Source of the DNA: Spirochaeta isovalerica
Lineage (GTDB): Bacteria > Spirochaetota > Spirochaetia > DSM-2461
Reading direction: 5' to 3'
NCBI RefSeq assembly: GCF_014207565.1
Contig: NZ_JACHGJ010000001.1
Coordinates: 682,001 to 746,000 of the forward strand
Length of the DNA stretch: 64,000 bases
Within the stretch, counting starts at the first letter, position 1. Each line of letters opens with the position of its first letter. The translations under genes were made by a program, and so were the position numbers. Shown here in pieces: positions 8,216 through 16,634 of the stretch. Below the pieces are notes generated by a model that did not search any database, was not told where the DNA came from, and worked only from the letters and a program-made list of their open reading frames with translations.

Positions 8216-9340
8216 TCAGTCCCACTCAAAACTGAAGTCGAGGTTCCAGCGGTCTCTCAATTGGGACATCTGTTTCTGGAGGACTTCCGGAACGGGGCAT
8301 CCGTGATCCTTCCTGTACATTCGGGCCAGATATTCCTTCTCTCCGGCTGTATAAATCCTTTCAGCGCCGGCGGCCTTCCTCGAATTTCTTAATTCCCTGA
8401 GAATCGTACCCGCAATAGTTCTGAAGAGCTTTTCACCCATGAAAAACTCCGTATTGATGGCTATGAAAAAATGGCCGAGAGGATAAGGGATCTTGTTTCC
8501 CTCGCTGTCGAAACCGTTGAGAGCCTTCATGAATTTCCCGTCCTGGAGAGCTGCGGAAAGAATCTCTACCACCGTGGAATAACCGAAGCCTTTATAGCCT
8601 GCTGTCTCTTCCCCCAGGCCGCCCAGAGGCGTCAGCGCCGCCTTTCCCTTGGTCAGGTCGATGAGAACCTGATCCGTGTCGGTCCGTGTCTCCCCATTCT
8701 CACCGATAACCCATCCAGGAGGCAGGTCTTTTCCCGCTCTTCCGTAAACTTCGATCTTACCCCTCTGTGATACCGAAGTGGCGCAGTCGAGATTGAAATC
8801 AAATTCTTCATCAGTCGGCAGACCGATAGTCAACGGATTGGTACCCAGCATATTCTCAACACCGAAAGTAGGCGCTGTCGAAGGTCTGGCGTTGGTTCCG
8901 GTCATTCCGATCATACCGGCCTGTGTCGCCATGGAAGTGTAATAGCCGGCAATACCGTAATGTGTGGAGTTGCGGACAACGACCATAGCCAGTCCGTGGT
9001 TCTTCGCTTTTTCGATAGCCATTTCCATAGCCTTCCTGGAAACGACATGGCCCATGCCGTTATTTCCATCGAGGACAGCTGTTGTCTCCGTTTCCTTTAT
9101 TATGTCGATTTTTGTAACCGGATTGACTATACCGTCATCAATCCGGTCAATATATATCGGTTTCAATCGTCCGATTCCGTGGGAATCTATCCCTCTCTTA
9201 TCTGATTCAATCAGAATGTCGGATATGATATGGGCATCTTTTTCCGGTATGCCGCTTTTAAGCAATACCTGCTTCATAAAATTTTCGAGAGTTTGGAAAT
9301 CCATCCAGCGGCAGTCTTTGTATTTCTCAGCATAATCCAT
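8216..9340 (-). CDS. LDH2/MDH2-family NAD(P)-dependent 2-hydroxyacid dehydrogenase
   Basis: Oxidises or reduces a 2-hydroxy/2-keto acid pair such as malate, lactate or ureidoglycolate with NAD(P). At 374 residues it has typical family length. Family signatures are ESDKRGIDSHGIGRL near residue 50 (the SHG catalytic histidine), DGNNGMGHVVSRKAMEMA, NSTHYGIAGYY and LGTNPLTIGLP. The exact substrate cannot be read from sequence. It lies 79 bp downstream of the deoR-type regulator on the same strand. The gap holds three AATGAT repeats, so regulation by that DeoR protein is likely (inference). Sugar-acid catabolism would fit the beta-glucuronidase remnant elsewhere in the window, but that link is speculative. 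Confidence 0.88.
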   Translation of the reverse strand: MDYAEKYKDCRWMDFQTLENFMKQVLLKSGIPEKDAHIISDILIESDKRGIDSHGIGRLKPIYIDRIDDGIVNPVTKIDIIKETETTAVLDGNNGMGHVVSRKAMEMAIEKAKNHGLAMVVVRNSTHYGIAGYYTSMATQAGMIGMTGTNARPSTAPTFGVENMLGTNPLTIGLPTDEEFDFNLDCATSVSQRGKIEVYGRAGKDLPPGWVIGENGETRTDTDQVLIDLTKGKAALTPLGGLGEETAGYKGFGYSTVVEILSAALQDGKFMKALNGFDSEGNKIPYPLGHFFIAINTEFFMGEKLFRTIAGTILRELRNSRKAAGAERIYTAGEKEYLARMYRKDHGCPVPEVLQKQMSQLRDRWNLDFSFEWD

Positions 9341-9380
9341 TTTAACAACCTCTTGTTTCAGTATTCAGTTACAATTTGAC

Positions 9381-9406
9381 ATCATTTACGATCATTATCA
9401 ATCATT
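9381..9406 (-). promoter_or_regulatory. Triple AATGAT direct repeat, candidate DeoR operator
   Basis: In the 79-bp gap between the regulator and the dehydrogenase, the plus strand reads ATCATT three times at exact 10-bp spacing (9381, 9391, 9401), that is AATGAT on the minus strand. One helical turn between copies places them on the same DNA face. The middle copy is part of ACGATCAT, which is also found upstream of the regulator gene (10234-10241). DeoR-family proteins often bind such phased repeats. The binding itself is inferred. Confidence 0.5.
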
Positions 9407-9419
9407 TTATTTACACATT

Positions 9420-10196
9420 TTAATCAGAAACAATCAAATCAATTCCAATTTTCTCAAAATCTTTAATAAATGACGGGTCAGGGAGTTCATTCGTTACGAG
9501 AATATCAATCTCAGAGAGATCTCCGATATAATGTTGGGAGAGTAGCCCCAGCTTGCTTGAATCGGCGGCAACAATGATTCGTCCCCGGGTCTGTTCCATC
9601 ATTTTTCTTGAGACAGCCGCTTCATGGGTATTATGGGAAGTCAGCCCTTTTTTAAAGCTGATGCCGTCGACTCCCAGTATGGATGTTGTAGGATGAACCC
9701 GTCCCAGGCGGTTGAGCACTTCCTCGCCGACAAGGCAGCTGGTTCCGTAGCGGAATGTTCCGCCTGTCAGAATCAGCTCACTATCGGGACGAACTTCCAA
9801 TCCCGAAAGAGCCCCCACATTATTGGTTATAATCGTCAGACCCGGCACTGCTGCCAGGCTTTTTAGTATCAGAGATGTCGTGGAACCGCTGTTGATGAAT
9901 ACGGTCTCTCCTTCTGCAATTAAAGAGGCTGTTTTCCCGGCGATTGAAGCTTTTAATGGAATATTAAGCCTGTCTTTGTCACTGTAGCTGGGCTCGTTTA
10001 TCTGCAGATTCGTACTTATTGCCCCGCCGTGGGTTCTCTCGAGCAGGCCTTCCGCTTCCAGGGTTGTCAGATCCCTTCGAATGGTTATGACTGATACGCC
10101 GAGTATGGAACTCAATTCATCGACTCTGACAATCCCCTGTTCTCTCAGCTTTTCGAGAATGCGGACTCTCCGTTCAGCCGGTATTTCATTTTTCAT
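9420..10196 (-). CDS. DeoR-family transcriptional regulator
   Basis: A 258-residue sugar-phosphate-sensing repressor type. The N-terminal winged HTH is at about residues 5-58 (VRVDELSSILGVSVITIRRD, then LEAEGLLERTHGGA). The C-terminal DeoR sensor domain includes TVFINSGSTTSLILK, NNVGALS, LTGGTFRYGTSCLVG and VAADSSKLG. Such proteins usually bind a phosphorylated sugar and control neighbouring catabolic genes; here the only downstream candidate is the LDH2-type dehydrogenase. The SD (AAAAGGA) lies in an imperfect palindrome just upstream of the ATG. Confidence 0.92.
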   Translation of the reverse strand: MKNEIPAERRVRILEKLREQGIVRVDELSSILGVSVITIRRDLTTLEAEGLLERTHGGAISTNLQINEPSYSDKDRLNIPLKASIAGKTASLIAEGETVFINSGSTTSLILKSLAAVPGLTIITNNVGALSGLEVRPDSELILTGGTFRYGTSCLVGEEVLNRLGRVHPTTSILGVDGISFKKGLTSHNTHEAAVSRKMMEQTRGRIIVAADSSKLGLLSQHYIGDLSEIDILVTNELPDPSFIKDFEKIGIDLIVSD

Positions 10197-10230
10197 ATTA
10201 ATGATCCTTTTAAAAGTTCATTATGCATCA

Positions 10231-10245
10231 AAAACGATCATATTG
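10231..10245. promoter_or_regulatory. Second ACGATCAT site upstream of deoR-type gene
   Basis: The sequence AAAACGATCATATT lies 35-50 bp upstream of the regulator start. It repeats the ACGATCAT core seen in the gap upstream of the dehydrogenase gene. A site shared by the two intergenic regions of a regulator and its neighbour suggests an operator for autoregulation. No experimental support. Confidence 0.4.
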
Positions 10246-10631
10246 TCTAATGGAAAGGATCTCTTATCCCGCGGTCGGTATCTGCTGCAAAATAGTTGGT
10301 TTCTTGTGTAGCTCTGTCTATGGTGAGCCGTAATTATTGAGAAGTGCCATATCATGTTTTAACGATGGAAAATCATCAGGATTCTGTTCCTTTAAGGCTT
10401 ATTACACATGATTTTACCGTGAATATAGCTTTTCAGTTGACCGCTGACAAAATTCCTGTTATCAATGTAAGTAACTGATAAGTTGCGTTGATTACCCGCT
10501 TTCTATCCCGATTTCCCTCTGGCCGTGTCTTTTCTGCACTTCTGCTGAGTATTACGACTAAAGATAATCATAGCATAGCGAATGATAAAAAACGTAATCT
10601 CAACAGTTAATTTCTATAAAAGGATGGACAA
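10246..10631. other. Long intergenic region / 5' leader of RRM gene
   Basis: This gap of nearly 400 bp has no credible gene. It holds the RRM-gene promoter candidate (10437-10465) and an inverted repeat TTATCA-N11-TGATAA (10459-10481) across the likely transcription start. If that promoter is used, the mRNA leader is about 160 nt, long for a 94-residue protein and reminiscent of cold-shock leaders. The rest (10250-10430) shows nothing I can name. Confidence 0.4.
10437..10465 (+). promoter_or_regulatory. Candidate sigma-70 promoter for RRM gene
   Basis: TTGACC (10437-10442), a 17-bp spacer, then TATCAA (10460-10465). The -10 element overlaps the left arm of the TTATCA/TGATAA inverted repeat, where a repressor could block it (inference). 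Confidence 0.45.
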
Positions 10632-10916
10632 GTGTCTAAGAAGATCTATGTAGGCAATCTCAGCTACAGAACAGTTGAAGATGGCCTGGGAGACCTTTTC
10701 GCCCAGTACGGACAGGTCAACAGTGTTAAAATCATTTTCGATAGAGAGACAAACCGCTCTAAAGGTTTCGGTTTTATCGAAATGGAAGATGATGAAGCGG
10801 CAGAAGCGGCAATCAGCGAACTGAACAACAGTGAGTTTGAGGGAAGAAATCTGAGAGTAAACGAAGCTATCGAGCGGGAAAGACGCCCCAGAAGAGATAA
10901 CTTCAACAACTACTAA
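10632..10916 (+). CDS. Single-RRM RNA-binding protein
   Basis: A 94-residue protein that is almost entirely one RNA recognition motif. RNP2 is KIYVGNLS (residues 4-11) and RNP1 is KGFGFIEM (near residue 45), followed by a short basic tail (RERRPRRDNFNNY). Such small RRM proteins in bacteria bind single-stranded RNA and are often cold-induced. The start is a GTG with AAAGGA 7 nt upstream. An ATG that lies between SD and GTG in another frame ends within nine codons. A strong terminator follows. Confidence 0.92.
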   Translation: MSKKIYVGNLSYRTVEDGLGDLFAQYGQVNSVKIIFDRETNRSKGFGFIEMEDDEAAEAAISELNNSEFEGRNLRVNEAIERERRPRRDNFNNY

Positions 10917-10939
10917 TTACCGTTTTATTTAAACAATTC

Positions 10940-10978
10940 AAAGCAACCCTTTTCCCCAGGAAGAAGGTTGCTTTTTTT
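10940..10978 (+). terminator. Intrinsic terminator of RRM gene
   Basis: Arms AAGCAACC and GGTTGCTT form a GC-containing stem with a 13-15 nt loop, followed directly by a run of T. It ends just before the stop codon of the convergent DUF1295 gene. Confidence 0.9.
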
Positions 10979-10982
10979 ATTG

Positions 10983-11837
10983 TCATTTCTCTGCCAGGAA
11001 TGCCTTTTTGTTTTTCCGCTCCGGAAGAGGAGCCAACAGAGGAAGCCACGGCGCTGTCATTTTCTTCCAGCGGATATAGCCTTCATATTTCCCGGCCGTA
11101 ATATTCTCGGCCATGATGGTACTGCCGACAAAGAGAGCGAGAAGAACGACCGGCCCGGCCAGGGTATAGTGAAGCCCGACTCTGCTGTGCAGATAAAAAT
11201 AAACAACAAACCACTGCCCCAGTTCGCATACATAATTGGGATGTCTGGAGTACTTCCAGAGTCCCAGAGTATTGAATCCCAGCTGAATTCTGCGATTATT
11301 TTTTTCAGCCTCATCAGAGCGTTTTTTATAATAAGTCAGTTGCTGTATATCCGCAGTCATCTCGCCGGCGAGGAGAATGAAATGCAAAGCAAACAGGATA
11401 TAATCAACAGATGTCAAAGGTCCCGTTTGTGAACCTAGATAATACAGGGGGAGAGTGAAGAGATAAATAAGTCCCAGTTGGAAGCCCGAGATAAAAAAGA
11501 GATTGAACAGTTCGAACAGAACCGGGTTGGGAATTTTCGCTTTCAGAACATCCCACCGGTAATCTTCACCGTAAAATCCTTTTTTGAAGGAGAAAGCATA
11601 TCCGCCTTTGATGGCAAAGTTTGTTGTCAGTCTTATTCCCCACAGAACAACCAGAACAGCGGCAATAACATATCTGGGGTTCGATGAGAAGTCTTTCATC
11701 CATATCAGAACATAGACGGGAGGCAGTACGGACCAGAGACGGTCTACCTGTGAATAATTTTTCGTAATCAGCCCGCCTAAAAAAGAATAGGCTATGGCCG
11801 CCAGCAGTATGTAAAAAGTTAATTGCAATGTGTCCAT
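10983..11837 (-). CDS. DUF1295 membrane protein (steroid 5-alpha-reductase-like)
   Basis: A 284-residue polytopic membrane protein. The pattern RLTTNFAIKGGYAFSFKKG, then LGLWKYSRHPNYVCELGQWFVVYF near residue 200, is that of the DUF1295 / steroid reductase-isoprenylcysteine methyltransferase superfamily, in which the RHPNY.E motif binds the cofactor. In bacteria its substrate is unknown. The start lies 12 bp after the aroC stop on the same strand, so it is probably transcribed behind aroC. Confidence 0.85.
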   Translation of the reverse strand: MDTLQLTFYILLAAIAYSFLGGLITKNYSQVDRLWSVLPPVYVLIWMKDFSSNPRYVIAAVLVVLWGIRLTTNFAIKGGYAFSFKKGFYGEDYRWDVLKAKIPNPVLFELFNLFFISGFQLGLIYLFTLPLYYLGSQTGPLTSVDYILFALHFILLAGEMTADIQQLTYYKKRSDEAEKNNRRIQLGFNTLGLWKYSRHPNYVCELGQWFVVYFYLHSRVGLHYTLAGPVVLLALFVGSTIMAENITAGKYEGYIRWKKMTAPWLPLLAPLPERKNKKAFLAEK

Positions 11838-11849
11838 TAAATAAGGCTC

Positions 11850-12905
11850 CTAAATGTGAAGGGCTTCCTGCCGTTTGTAATGATCTTCCAGAACCAGACA
11901 GGCCATGGCTTCCACGACAGGTACGATTCTCGGACAGATACAGGGATCGTGCCGCCCTTCGGTTTTGATGTTGACCTCTTCTCCTTCGAGATTGACAGTC
12001 CATTGTATTTTACTGATACTCGATGTCGGTTTGACAGCTATGCGGAAGATAATGTCTTCGCCTGTCGTTATCCCTCCGAGAGTACCTCCGGCATTATTGC
12101 TTACAAATCCGCTCTTGTCCATAGGATCATTGTGTTCAGATCCTTTCATGGAAGCGCAGTTGAAACCGGAACCTATCTCAAAGCCCTTAACGGCTCCGAG
12201 ACTCATCATGGCTTTAGCCAGATCGGCTTCGATTTTATCAAAAACCGGTTCGCCCAGTCCGGGAGCGACACCGGAAATGCGGCACTCGACGATACCTCCC
12301 ATGCTGTCCCCTTCCTCGGCAAGCTTCTCAATAATGGGAACCATTCTGGCAGCGGCATCGCTGTCACAGGCTCTCATGGGATTCTTTTCTATCTGATCAA
12401 AGTCGATGGTCCGGCAGCTGATTCCGGCGGCTTCCTTTGTATAGGCGGTTACGGAAACACCTCTCTCTTCCAGGATTTTCCTGGCAATGGCCCCGGCGGC
12501 GACGCGGCCGGCCGTTTCCCTACCCGATGCCCTTCCCGATCCTCTGTAATCCCGAATGCCGAATTTTTTCAGAAATGTAAAATCGGCGTGACCCGGACGG
12601 AACTTATCTTTAATATCGTTATAAGCGGAAGGCATGGCATCCTTATTGTACAGGATGACGAGTATGGGAGTTCCTGTCGTTTTGCCTTCGAAAAGTCCGC
12701 TCATTATATGAACTTCATCCAGTTCCTTCCTGGGAGTTGTCACAGAAGACTGCCCGGGTTTGCGGCGGTCCATCTGGATTTGAATATCTTCTTCCCCGAG
12801 CGGCAGTCCCGGTTTTACTCCATCGATAATAACCCCGACGGCACCGCCGTGTGATTCTCCGAATGTCGTAATTCTAAAACTCTCTCCAAAACTGCTTCCC
12901 GCCAT
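11850..12905 (-). CDS. aroC: Chorismate synthase
   Basis: Last step of the shikimate pathway: converts 5-enolpyruvylshikimate-3-phosphate to chorismate with reduced FMN. The 351 residues begin GESFRITTFGESHGGAVGVI, the family's first signature. They contain RPGHADFTFLKKFG and DYRGSGRASGRETAGRVAAG (FMN/substrate site) and SGFVSNNAGGTLGGITTGED. Length and motifs are complete. It is the only aromatic amino-acid gene in the window and is followed by the DUF1295 gene. Confidence 0.96.
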   Translation of the reverse strand: MAGSSFGESFRITTFGESHGGAVGVIIDGVKPGLPLGEEDIQIQMDRRKPGQSSVTTPRKELDEVHIMSGLFEGKTTGTPILVILYNKDAMPSAYNDIKDKFRPGHADFTFLKKFGIRDYRGSGRASGRETAGRVAAGAIARKILEERGVSVTAYTKEAAGISCRTIDFDQIEKNPMRACDSDAAARMVPIIEKLAEEGDSMGGIVECRISGVAPGLGEPVFDKIEADLAKAMMSLGAVKGFEIGSGFNCASMKGSEHNDPMDKSGFVSNNAGGTLGGITTGEDIIFRIAVKPTSSISKIQWTVNLEGEEVNIKTEGRHDPCICPRIVPVVEAMACLVLEDHYKRQEALHI

Positions 12906-12937
12906 AAATACTCCTGATATACGTTTCTATGAATAAC

Positions 12938-12967
12938 AACTTACGGATTTTTCACCTTTCTAGTCAA
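12938..12967 (-). promoter_or_regulatory. Candidate promoter for aroC
   Basis: Minus strand TTGACT (12967-12962), an 18-bp spacer, then TAAGTT (12943-12938), about 33 bp upstream of the aroC ATG. The -10 is imperfect. Confidence 0.35.
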
Positions 12968-13033
12968 TAGGATTGTCCTTTCGCATAAAAACGATTGCTG
13001 GAAATATCTTTTCTAATATATGATTTCCTTCAT

Positions 13034-14242
13034 ATGAAAAAAACAACCCTGTTTCGCCTGTCCCGTTGGGGAATTCTTCTCTCAATTCTCGTTCTGACAA
13101 CAGTAATGGGTAGACTTCATCAGATGATAAAGCTCTATCCCTCGACAGATGCCTTCTGTCCTTTCGGAGGACTGGAAACATTCTGGGCTCTTCTCAGATA
13201 TAACAGCCTGATCCGGAAAGTCGCATTGAGCAGTGTTATACTTCTGGCCGTTTCCACCGGGACTGCCCTTTTATTCCGGCGATCATTCTGCGGAAACCTC
13301 TGTCCTCTCGGTTTCATTCAGGAATTGTTCGGAAGCGCCGGAAAATCATTTTTTAATAGAAAATTTTCCCTCCCCCCTCTAATCGATAAAATCCTGAGAT
13401 ATTTGAAATATGTCGTTCTGGTCCTTGTTCTTGCCCTGTCATGGCAGACCTTCTCTCTTGTCATTCAGCCTTATGATCCCTGGCTTGCCTATCATCATAT
13501 AGGTACAGAAGATCTGTTTTCCAAATATCTGGTGGGAACCATTATTCTTTTTGCATCGCTGGGTTTGGGAATATTCATAGAACGGCCTTTCTGTCGCTAT
13601 CTCTGCCCTATGGGCGGGTTTCTGGGACTTATTTCAAAAATAGGTTTTATCAGGATTCGAAGAAATACAGAAACCTGTATAGATTGCGGAATCTGTGACA
13701 TAAGCTGCCCTGTCGATATATCCATTTCAACAGCCGAACAGGTTGCTACAGCAGAGTGTCTTACCTGCAGTGCCTGCATCAACCGCTGTCCAGTCGAAAA
13801 CACACTGTTTTACAGCTTACCCGGTAAAAAGAAGAGGAAAGTTTCCACCGCTTTTGTTCTCTTCGGAACAGTCGCCCTTTTTACAGCGGTTATCGCCTAT
13901 GCAACTGTGACAAAACAGTTTATCTGGAAAGCCGATACCGGTCTGGAATGGAAAGTGGAAAGATTACTGGCCGGTCCCGATCGGATAAAAGGAGATAATC
14001 AACCTGTCCATATCATCCAGATATATCAGATACCGCCATCATATCTTCAGGATCAATTTTCACTTTTGACGGAAGAGGATTTTTATAAAACCTTTGATGA
14101 ACTGGGTATCGAACCTTCTGATGTGGGAGATTATGTCTCTATGCTCTATGAACAGGCAGGTATGGATCCGACAAAACTTCTCGGCGGAAACGGAGGCGGC
14201 CGCGGTCATGGCCGTAACAGCCATGAAGAGGATGACCATTAA
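13034..14242 (+). CDS. Membrane polyferredoxin (NapH/NosR-C-like 4Fe-4S protein)
   Basis: A 402-residue membrane iron-sulfur protein. It has N-terminal membrane spans, two membrane-linked motifs FCGNLCPLGF and FCRYLCPMGG (each C-x3-CP, as in NapH, NosR and YccM), then two classical 4Fe-4S motifs CIDCGICDISCP and CLTCSACINRCP. After a further membrane span comes a polar tail with a Gly/His-rich end (LGGNGGGRGHGRNSHEEDDH). It likely moves electrons between membrane and soluble partners. The downstream formate dehydrogenase genes, 59 bp later on the same strand, are possible partners (inference). The start is uncertain: no clear SD, and a TTG 39 bp upstream is in frame. Confidence 0.85.
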   Translation: MKKTTLFRLSRWGILLSILVLTTVMGRLHQMIKLYPSTDAFCPFGGLETFWALLRYNSLIRKVALSSVILLAVSTGTALLFRRSFCGNLCPLGFIQELFGSAGKSFFNRKFSLPPLIDKILRYLKYVVLVLVLALSWQTFSLVIQPYDPWLAYHHIGTEDLFSKYLVGTIILFASLGLGIFIERPFCRYLCPMGGFLGLISKIGFIRIRRNTETCIDCGICDISCPVDISISTAEQVATAECLTCSACINRCPVENTLFYSLPGKKKRKVSTAFVLFGTVALFTAVIAYATVTKQFIWKADTGLEWKVERLLAGPDRIKGDNQPVHIIQIYQIPPSYLQDQFSLLTEEDFYKTFDELGIEPSDVGDYVSMLYEQAGMDPTKLLGGNGGGRGHGRNSHEEDDH

Positions 14243-14253
14243 TCAGCTTTTTC

Positions 14254-14282
14254 TTGACAGGGTTCTAAAGGGCATTCAATCT
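14254..14282 (+). promoter_or_regulatory. Candidate promoter for formate dehydrogenase genes
   Basis: A perfect TTGACA (14254-14259), a 17-bp spacer and CAATCT (14277-14282), 20 bp before the ATG of the diaphorase gene. The -10 is weak, so an activator or another sigma factor may be involved. Confidence 0.4.
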
Positions 14283-14301
14283 TTATAAGAGGGGTCAACT
14301 A

Positions 14302-16002
14302 ATGAATTCTATTTCCCTGCTGCCTTTGAAAACCTATCTTGATGAGCTTGAAGATAAAAGCCGCACCAGTCTTCTCCCGGCTCTACTGAAAGCCCAGGAA
14401 CTTTACAGCTATATTCCCGAGGAAGCTTCACTGCTCATTTCCGATCGTTTGAAAGTTCCGCCGGTACACATATACGGAGTCATAGATTTCTATTCGCTTC
14501 TTCATACCGAGCCGGTCCAGAAACCTCATATACAAGTGTGCGTCAGCCCTGTCTGCTCCAGCAGGGGATCACATAAAATAATAGAGGCTCTAAGGAAAAC
14601 CGATGAGAAGAAAAGGATATACGTAGAGGCTGTTCATTGCCTGGGTCTATGTACGAATCCTCCCTCGGCTCTGGTTGACGGAAAACAGATCTGCCGTGTC
14701 AGTGCCGATAAAATCGATGACCTGATCGCCGGCCGGGGGGCGCCTCCTGTCAACAACAGCCGGAGCAGCCACCCTGTCCTTACCGGAAGATTTGAGCATG
14801 ATAATGGAATATCCCTTGAATCCTACAGAAAAAGCGGCGGTTTCTCCGGTTTGAAAAACGCCCTTTCCATGGAACGCAATAAAGTCGTTGATCTGGTCAA
14901 AAACAGCGGGCTTCTCGGACGGGGCGGTGCAGCCTTTCCCACTGGCTTGAAAGAAGAGAGTTCGGCAAGAGACGGAAAAACTGATGTCTATATCATCTGT
15001 AATGCCGACGAGTCGGAGCCGGGGACTTTTAAAGACAGAGTACTTCTTCAGAGAGACCCCTTCAGCATCCTTGAAGGTATGATAATCACAGCTTATGCCA
15101 TCGGTTCGAATAAAGGGTTCATATATATCCGGGGTGAGTATGAAGCGGAGCAGAAGCGATTCGCTGAAGCGATAAGAGATGCGGAAAAGAACAGTCTTCT
15201 CGGGAACTCAATACTTGGGTCGGACTTGAGCTTTCACGTGGAAATCCGCTCCGGAGCCGGTGCTTATATATGCGGAGAGGAAACGGCTCTCTTCGAATCA
15301 ATCGAAGGTAAGAGAGGGTTCCCCCGCAATAAACCGCCTTATCCTGTAAATTCCGGCCTTTTCGGCAAACCGACAGATATAAATAACGTTGAGACTTTCA
15401 GCTACATCTCCCATATACTCGCCCGGAGCGACTATGCACCGGACGAACTCCCCTCTCCATCCGGAACCAGGCTTTTCTGTTTATCGGGAGATGTCAAACG
15501 TCCGGGATTATATGAACTTCCCTTCGGAACTCCTCTGAGCGATGTCATTTACAAGTGGGGAGGCGGGATTATAAAAGACAGAGATCCGGGACAGATAATT
15601 TTGGGTGGAGCTTCCGGAAGCTTCGTTCCTCCTGAACACTACGATATTCCCCTTGATAACCAGAGCCTTAAAAAAGCGGGGTTATCCATGGGGTCTGGGG
15701 TCATAATGGTTTTCGATGACAGCCGGTCCATCCTTTCATTGCTCGAAGATATCACTTCGTTCTTTAATCATGAGAGTTGTGGAAAATGTTATCCCTGCAG
15801 GTTGGGAACAGGAATTCAAAAGGAAATAATCAGCAGAATACACAAAAATGGTCCGGAAAAAGGCGATCTGGAAAAACTGGAAGATATAGGTATGACAATG
15901 AAAGATGCCTCATTATGCGGACTGGGCCAGACCGCCTCTACCGCCGTCTTAAGCGCCATTGCATTAAAACCGGAACTATTCGGCAAGGAGAGGCAATCAT
16001 GA
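14302..16002 (+). CDS. NuoE-NuoF fusion, NAD-reducing diaphorase subunit of formate dehydrogenase
   Basis: Passes electrons from the formate dehydrogenase iron-sulfur chain to NAD through FMN. Residues 1-150 are NuoE/FdsG-like with four 2Fe-2S cysteines (C80, C85, C113, C117). Residues about 170-566 are NuoF/FdsB-like with the FMN site GRGGAAFPTG (206-215), AYICGEETAL (321-330) and the 4Fe-4S ligands in ESCGKCYPCR (C493, C496, C499) plus C539. The two are normally separate subunits; here they are one 566-residue chain. The SD is AGAGGGG, 7 nt before the ATG. Its stop overlaps the next start in ATGA. It could also serve a hydrogenase, but the catalytic gene downstream is a formate dehydrogenase. 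Confidence 0.92.
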   Translation: MNSISLLPLKTYLDELEDKSRTSLLPALLKAQELYSYIPEEASLLISDRLKVPPVHIYGVIDFYSLLHTEPVQKPHIQVCVSPVCSSRGSHKIIEALRKTDEKKRIYVEAVHCLGLCTNPPSALVDGKQICRVSADKIDDLIAGRGAPPVNNSRSSHPVLTGRFEHDNGISLESYRKSGGFSGLKNALSMERNKVVDLVKNSGLLGRGGAAFPTGLKEESSARDGKTDVYIICNADESEPGTFKDRVLLQRDPFSILEGMIITAYAIGSNKGFIYIRGEYEAEQKRFAEAIRDAEKNSLLGNSILGSDLSFHVEIRSGAGAYICGEETALFESIEGKRGFPRNKPPYPVNSGLFGKPTDINNVETFSYISHILARSDYAPDELPSPSGTRLFCLSGDVKRPGLYELPFGTPLSDVIYKWGGGIIKDRDPGQIILGGASGSFVPPEHYDIPLDNQSLKKAGLSMGSGVIMVFDDSRSILSLLEDITSFFNHESCGKCYPCRLGTGIQKEIISRIHKNGPEKGDLEKLEDIGMTMKDASLCGLGQTASTAVLSAIALKPELFGKERQS

Positions 16003-16634
16003 ATCAGATTTCACTGACCATTGACGGAAAAAGGATTCAATGCGAAGAAGGTCTGACGATTCTGGAAGCTGCACGCTCACAGGGAATCGACATTCCTACG
16101 ATCTGTTACCACGAAAGTCTTACACCTCCCGGTCTTTGCCGGCAATGCGTCGTTGAAGTAAAGGGCGCCCGGGTCCTTCTCCCTTCCTGCATTACGGAAG
16201 TGAAAGACGGCATGGTCGTTGAGACGTCATCACCCAGAGTGATGAGAGCCCGCAGGACAATACTCGAGATGTTATCCGCTTCGGCTGACTTATCTGAAGC
16301 ACCTGATCTTAAAAAACAGATTGACACCCTTCAAGCTCAAACTGAACGATTTAAGCCGAAGGTTCCCAATATCCAGGAGCCTCTGATAGACAATCCATTT
16401 TATATCCGCGACTACGGGAAATGCATACTCTGCGGGAAATGCGTACAAGTCTGTTCCGAAGAAGTCCAGCTCTCATATGCCCTGACTGTCGCCGGTCGGG
16501 GTTTTGACAGCCGAATAGCCACCTTTTACAATCGCCCCCTTCCCGAAACCAGCTGTGTTTTCTGTGGAAACTGTATAGAAGTCTGTCCAACCGGAGCCTT
16601 GAAACCCAGAAAGGAATTTGAAAATGAAATTTGA
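15999..16634 (+). CDS. Ferredoxin-type subunit (NuoG N-terminus/HoxU-like) of formate dehydrogenase
   Basis: A 211-residue electron-transfer subunit. An N-terminal 2Fe-2S domain carries C36, C47, C50 and C64. The His/Cys-ligated 4Fe-4S segment expected next in NuoG/HoxU is missing and replaced by a charged linker. Two ferredoxin motifs follow: CILCGKCVQVC and CVFCGNCIEVCP. In FdsA-type enzymes this portion is fused to the catalytic chain; here it is a separate gene. The start at 15999 was chosen because it overlaps the preceding stop (ATGA) and gives the exact domain boundary. Its 3' end overlaps fdhA by 11 bp. Confidence 0.9.
   Translation: MNQISLTIDGKRIQCEEGLTILEAARSQGIDIPTICYHESLTPPGLCRQCVVEVKGARVLLPSCITEVKDGMVVETSSPRVMRARRTILEMLSASADLSEAPDLKKQIDTLQAQTERFKPKVPNIQEPLIDNPFYIRDYGKCILCGKCVQVCSEEVQLSYALTVAGRGFDSRIATFYNRPLPETSCVFCGNCIEVCPTGALKPRKEFENEI

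Noticed and set aside
11856-12854. 332-codon open frame antisense to aroC
   Set aside because: Lies wholly within aroC on the other strand; atypical composition.
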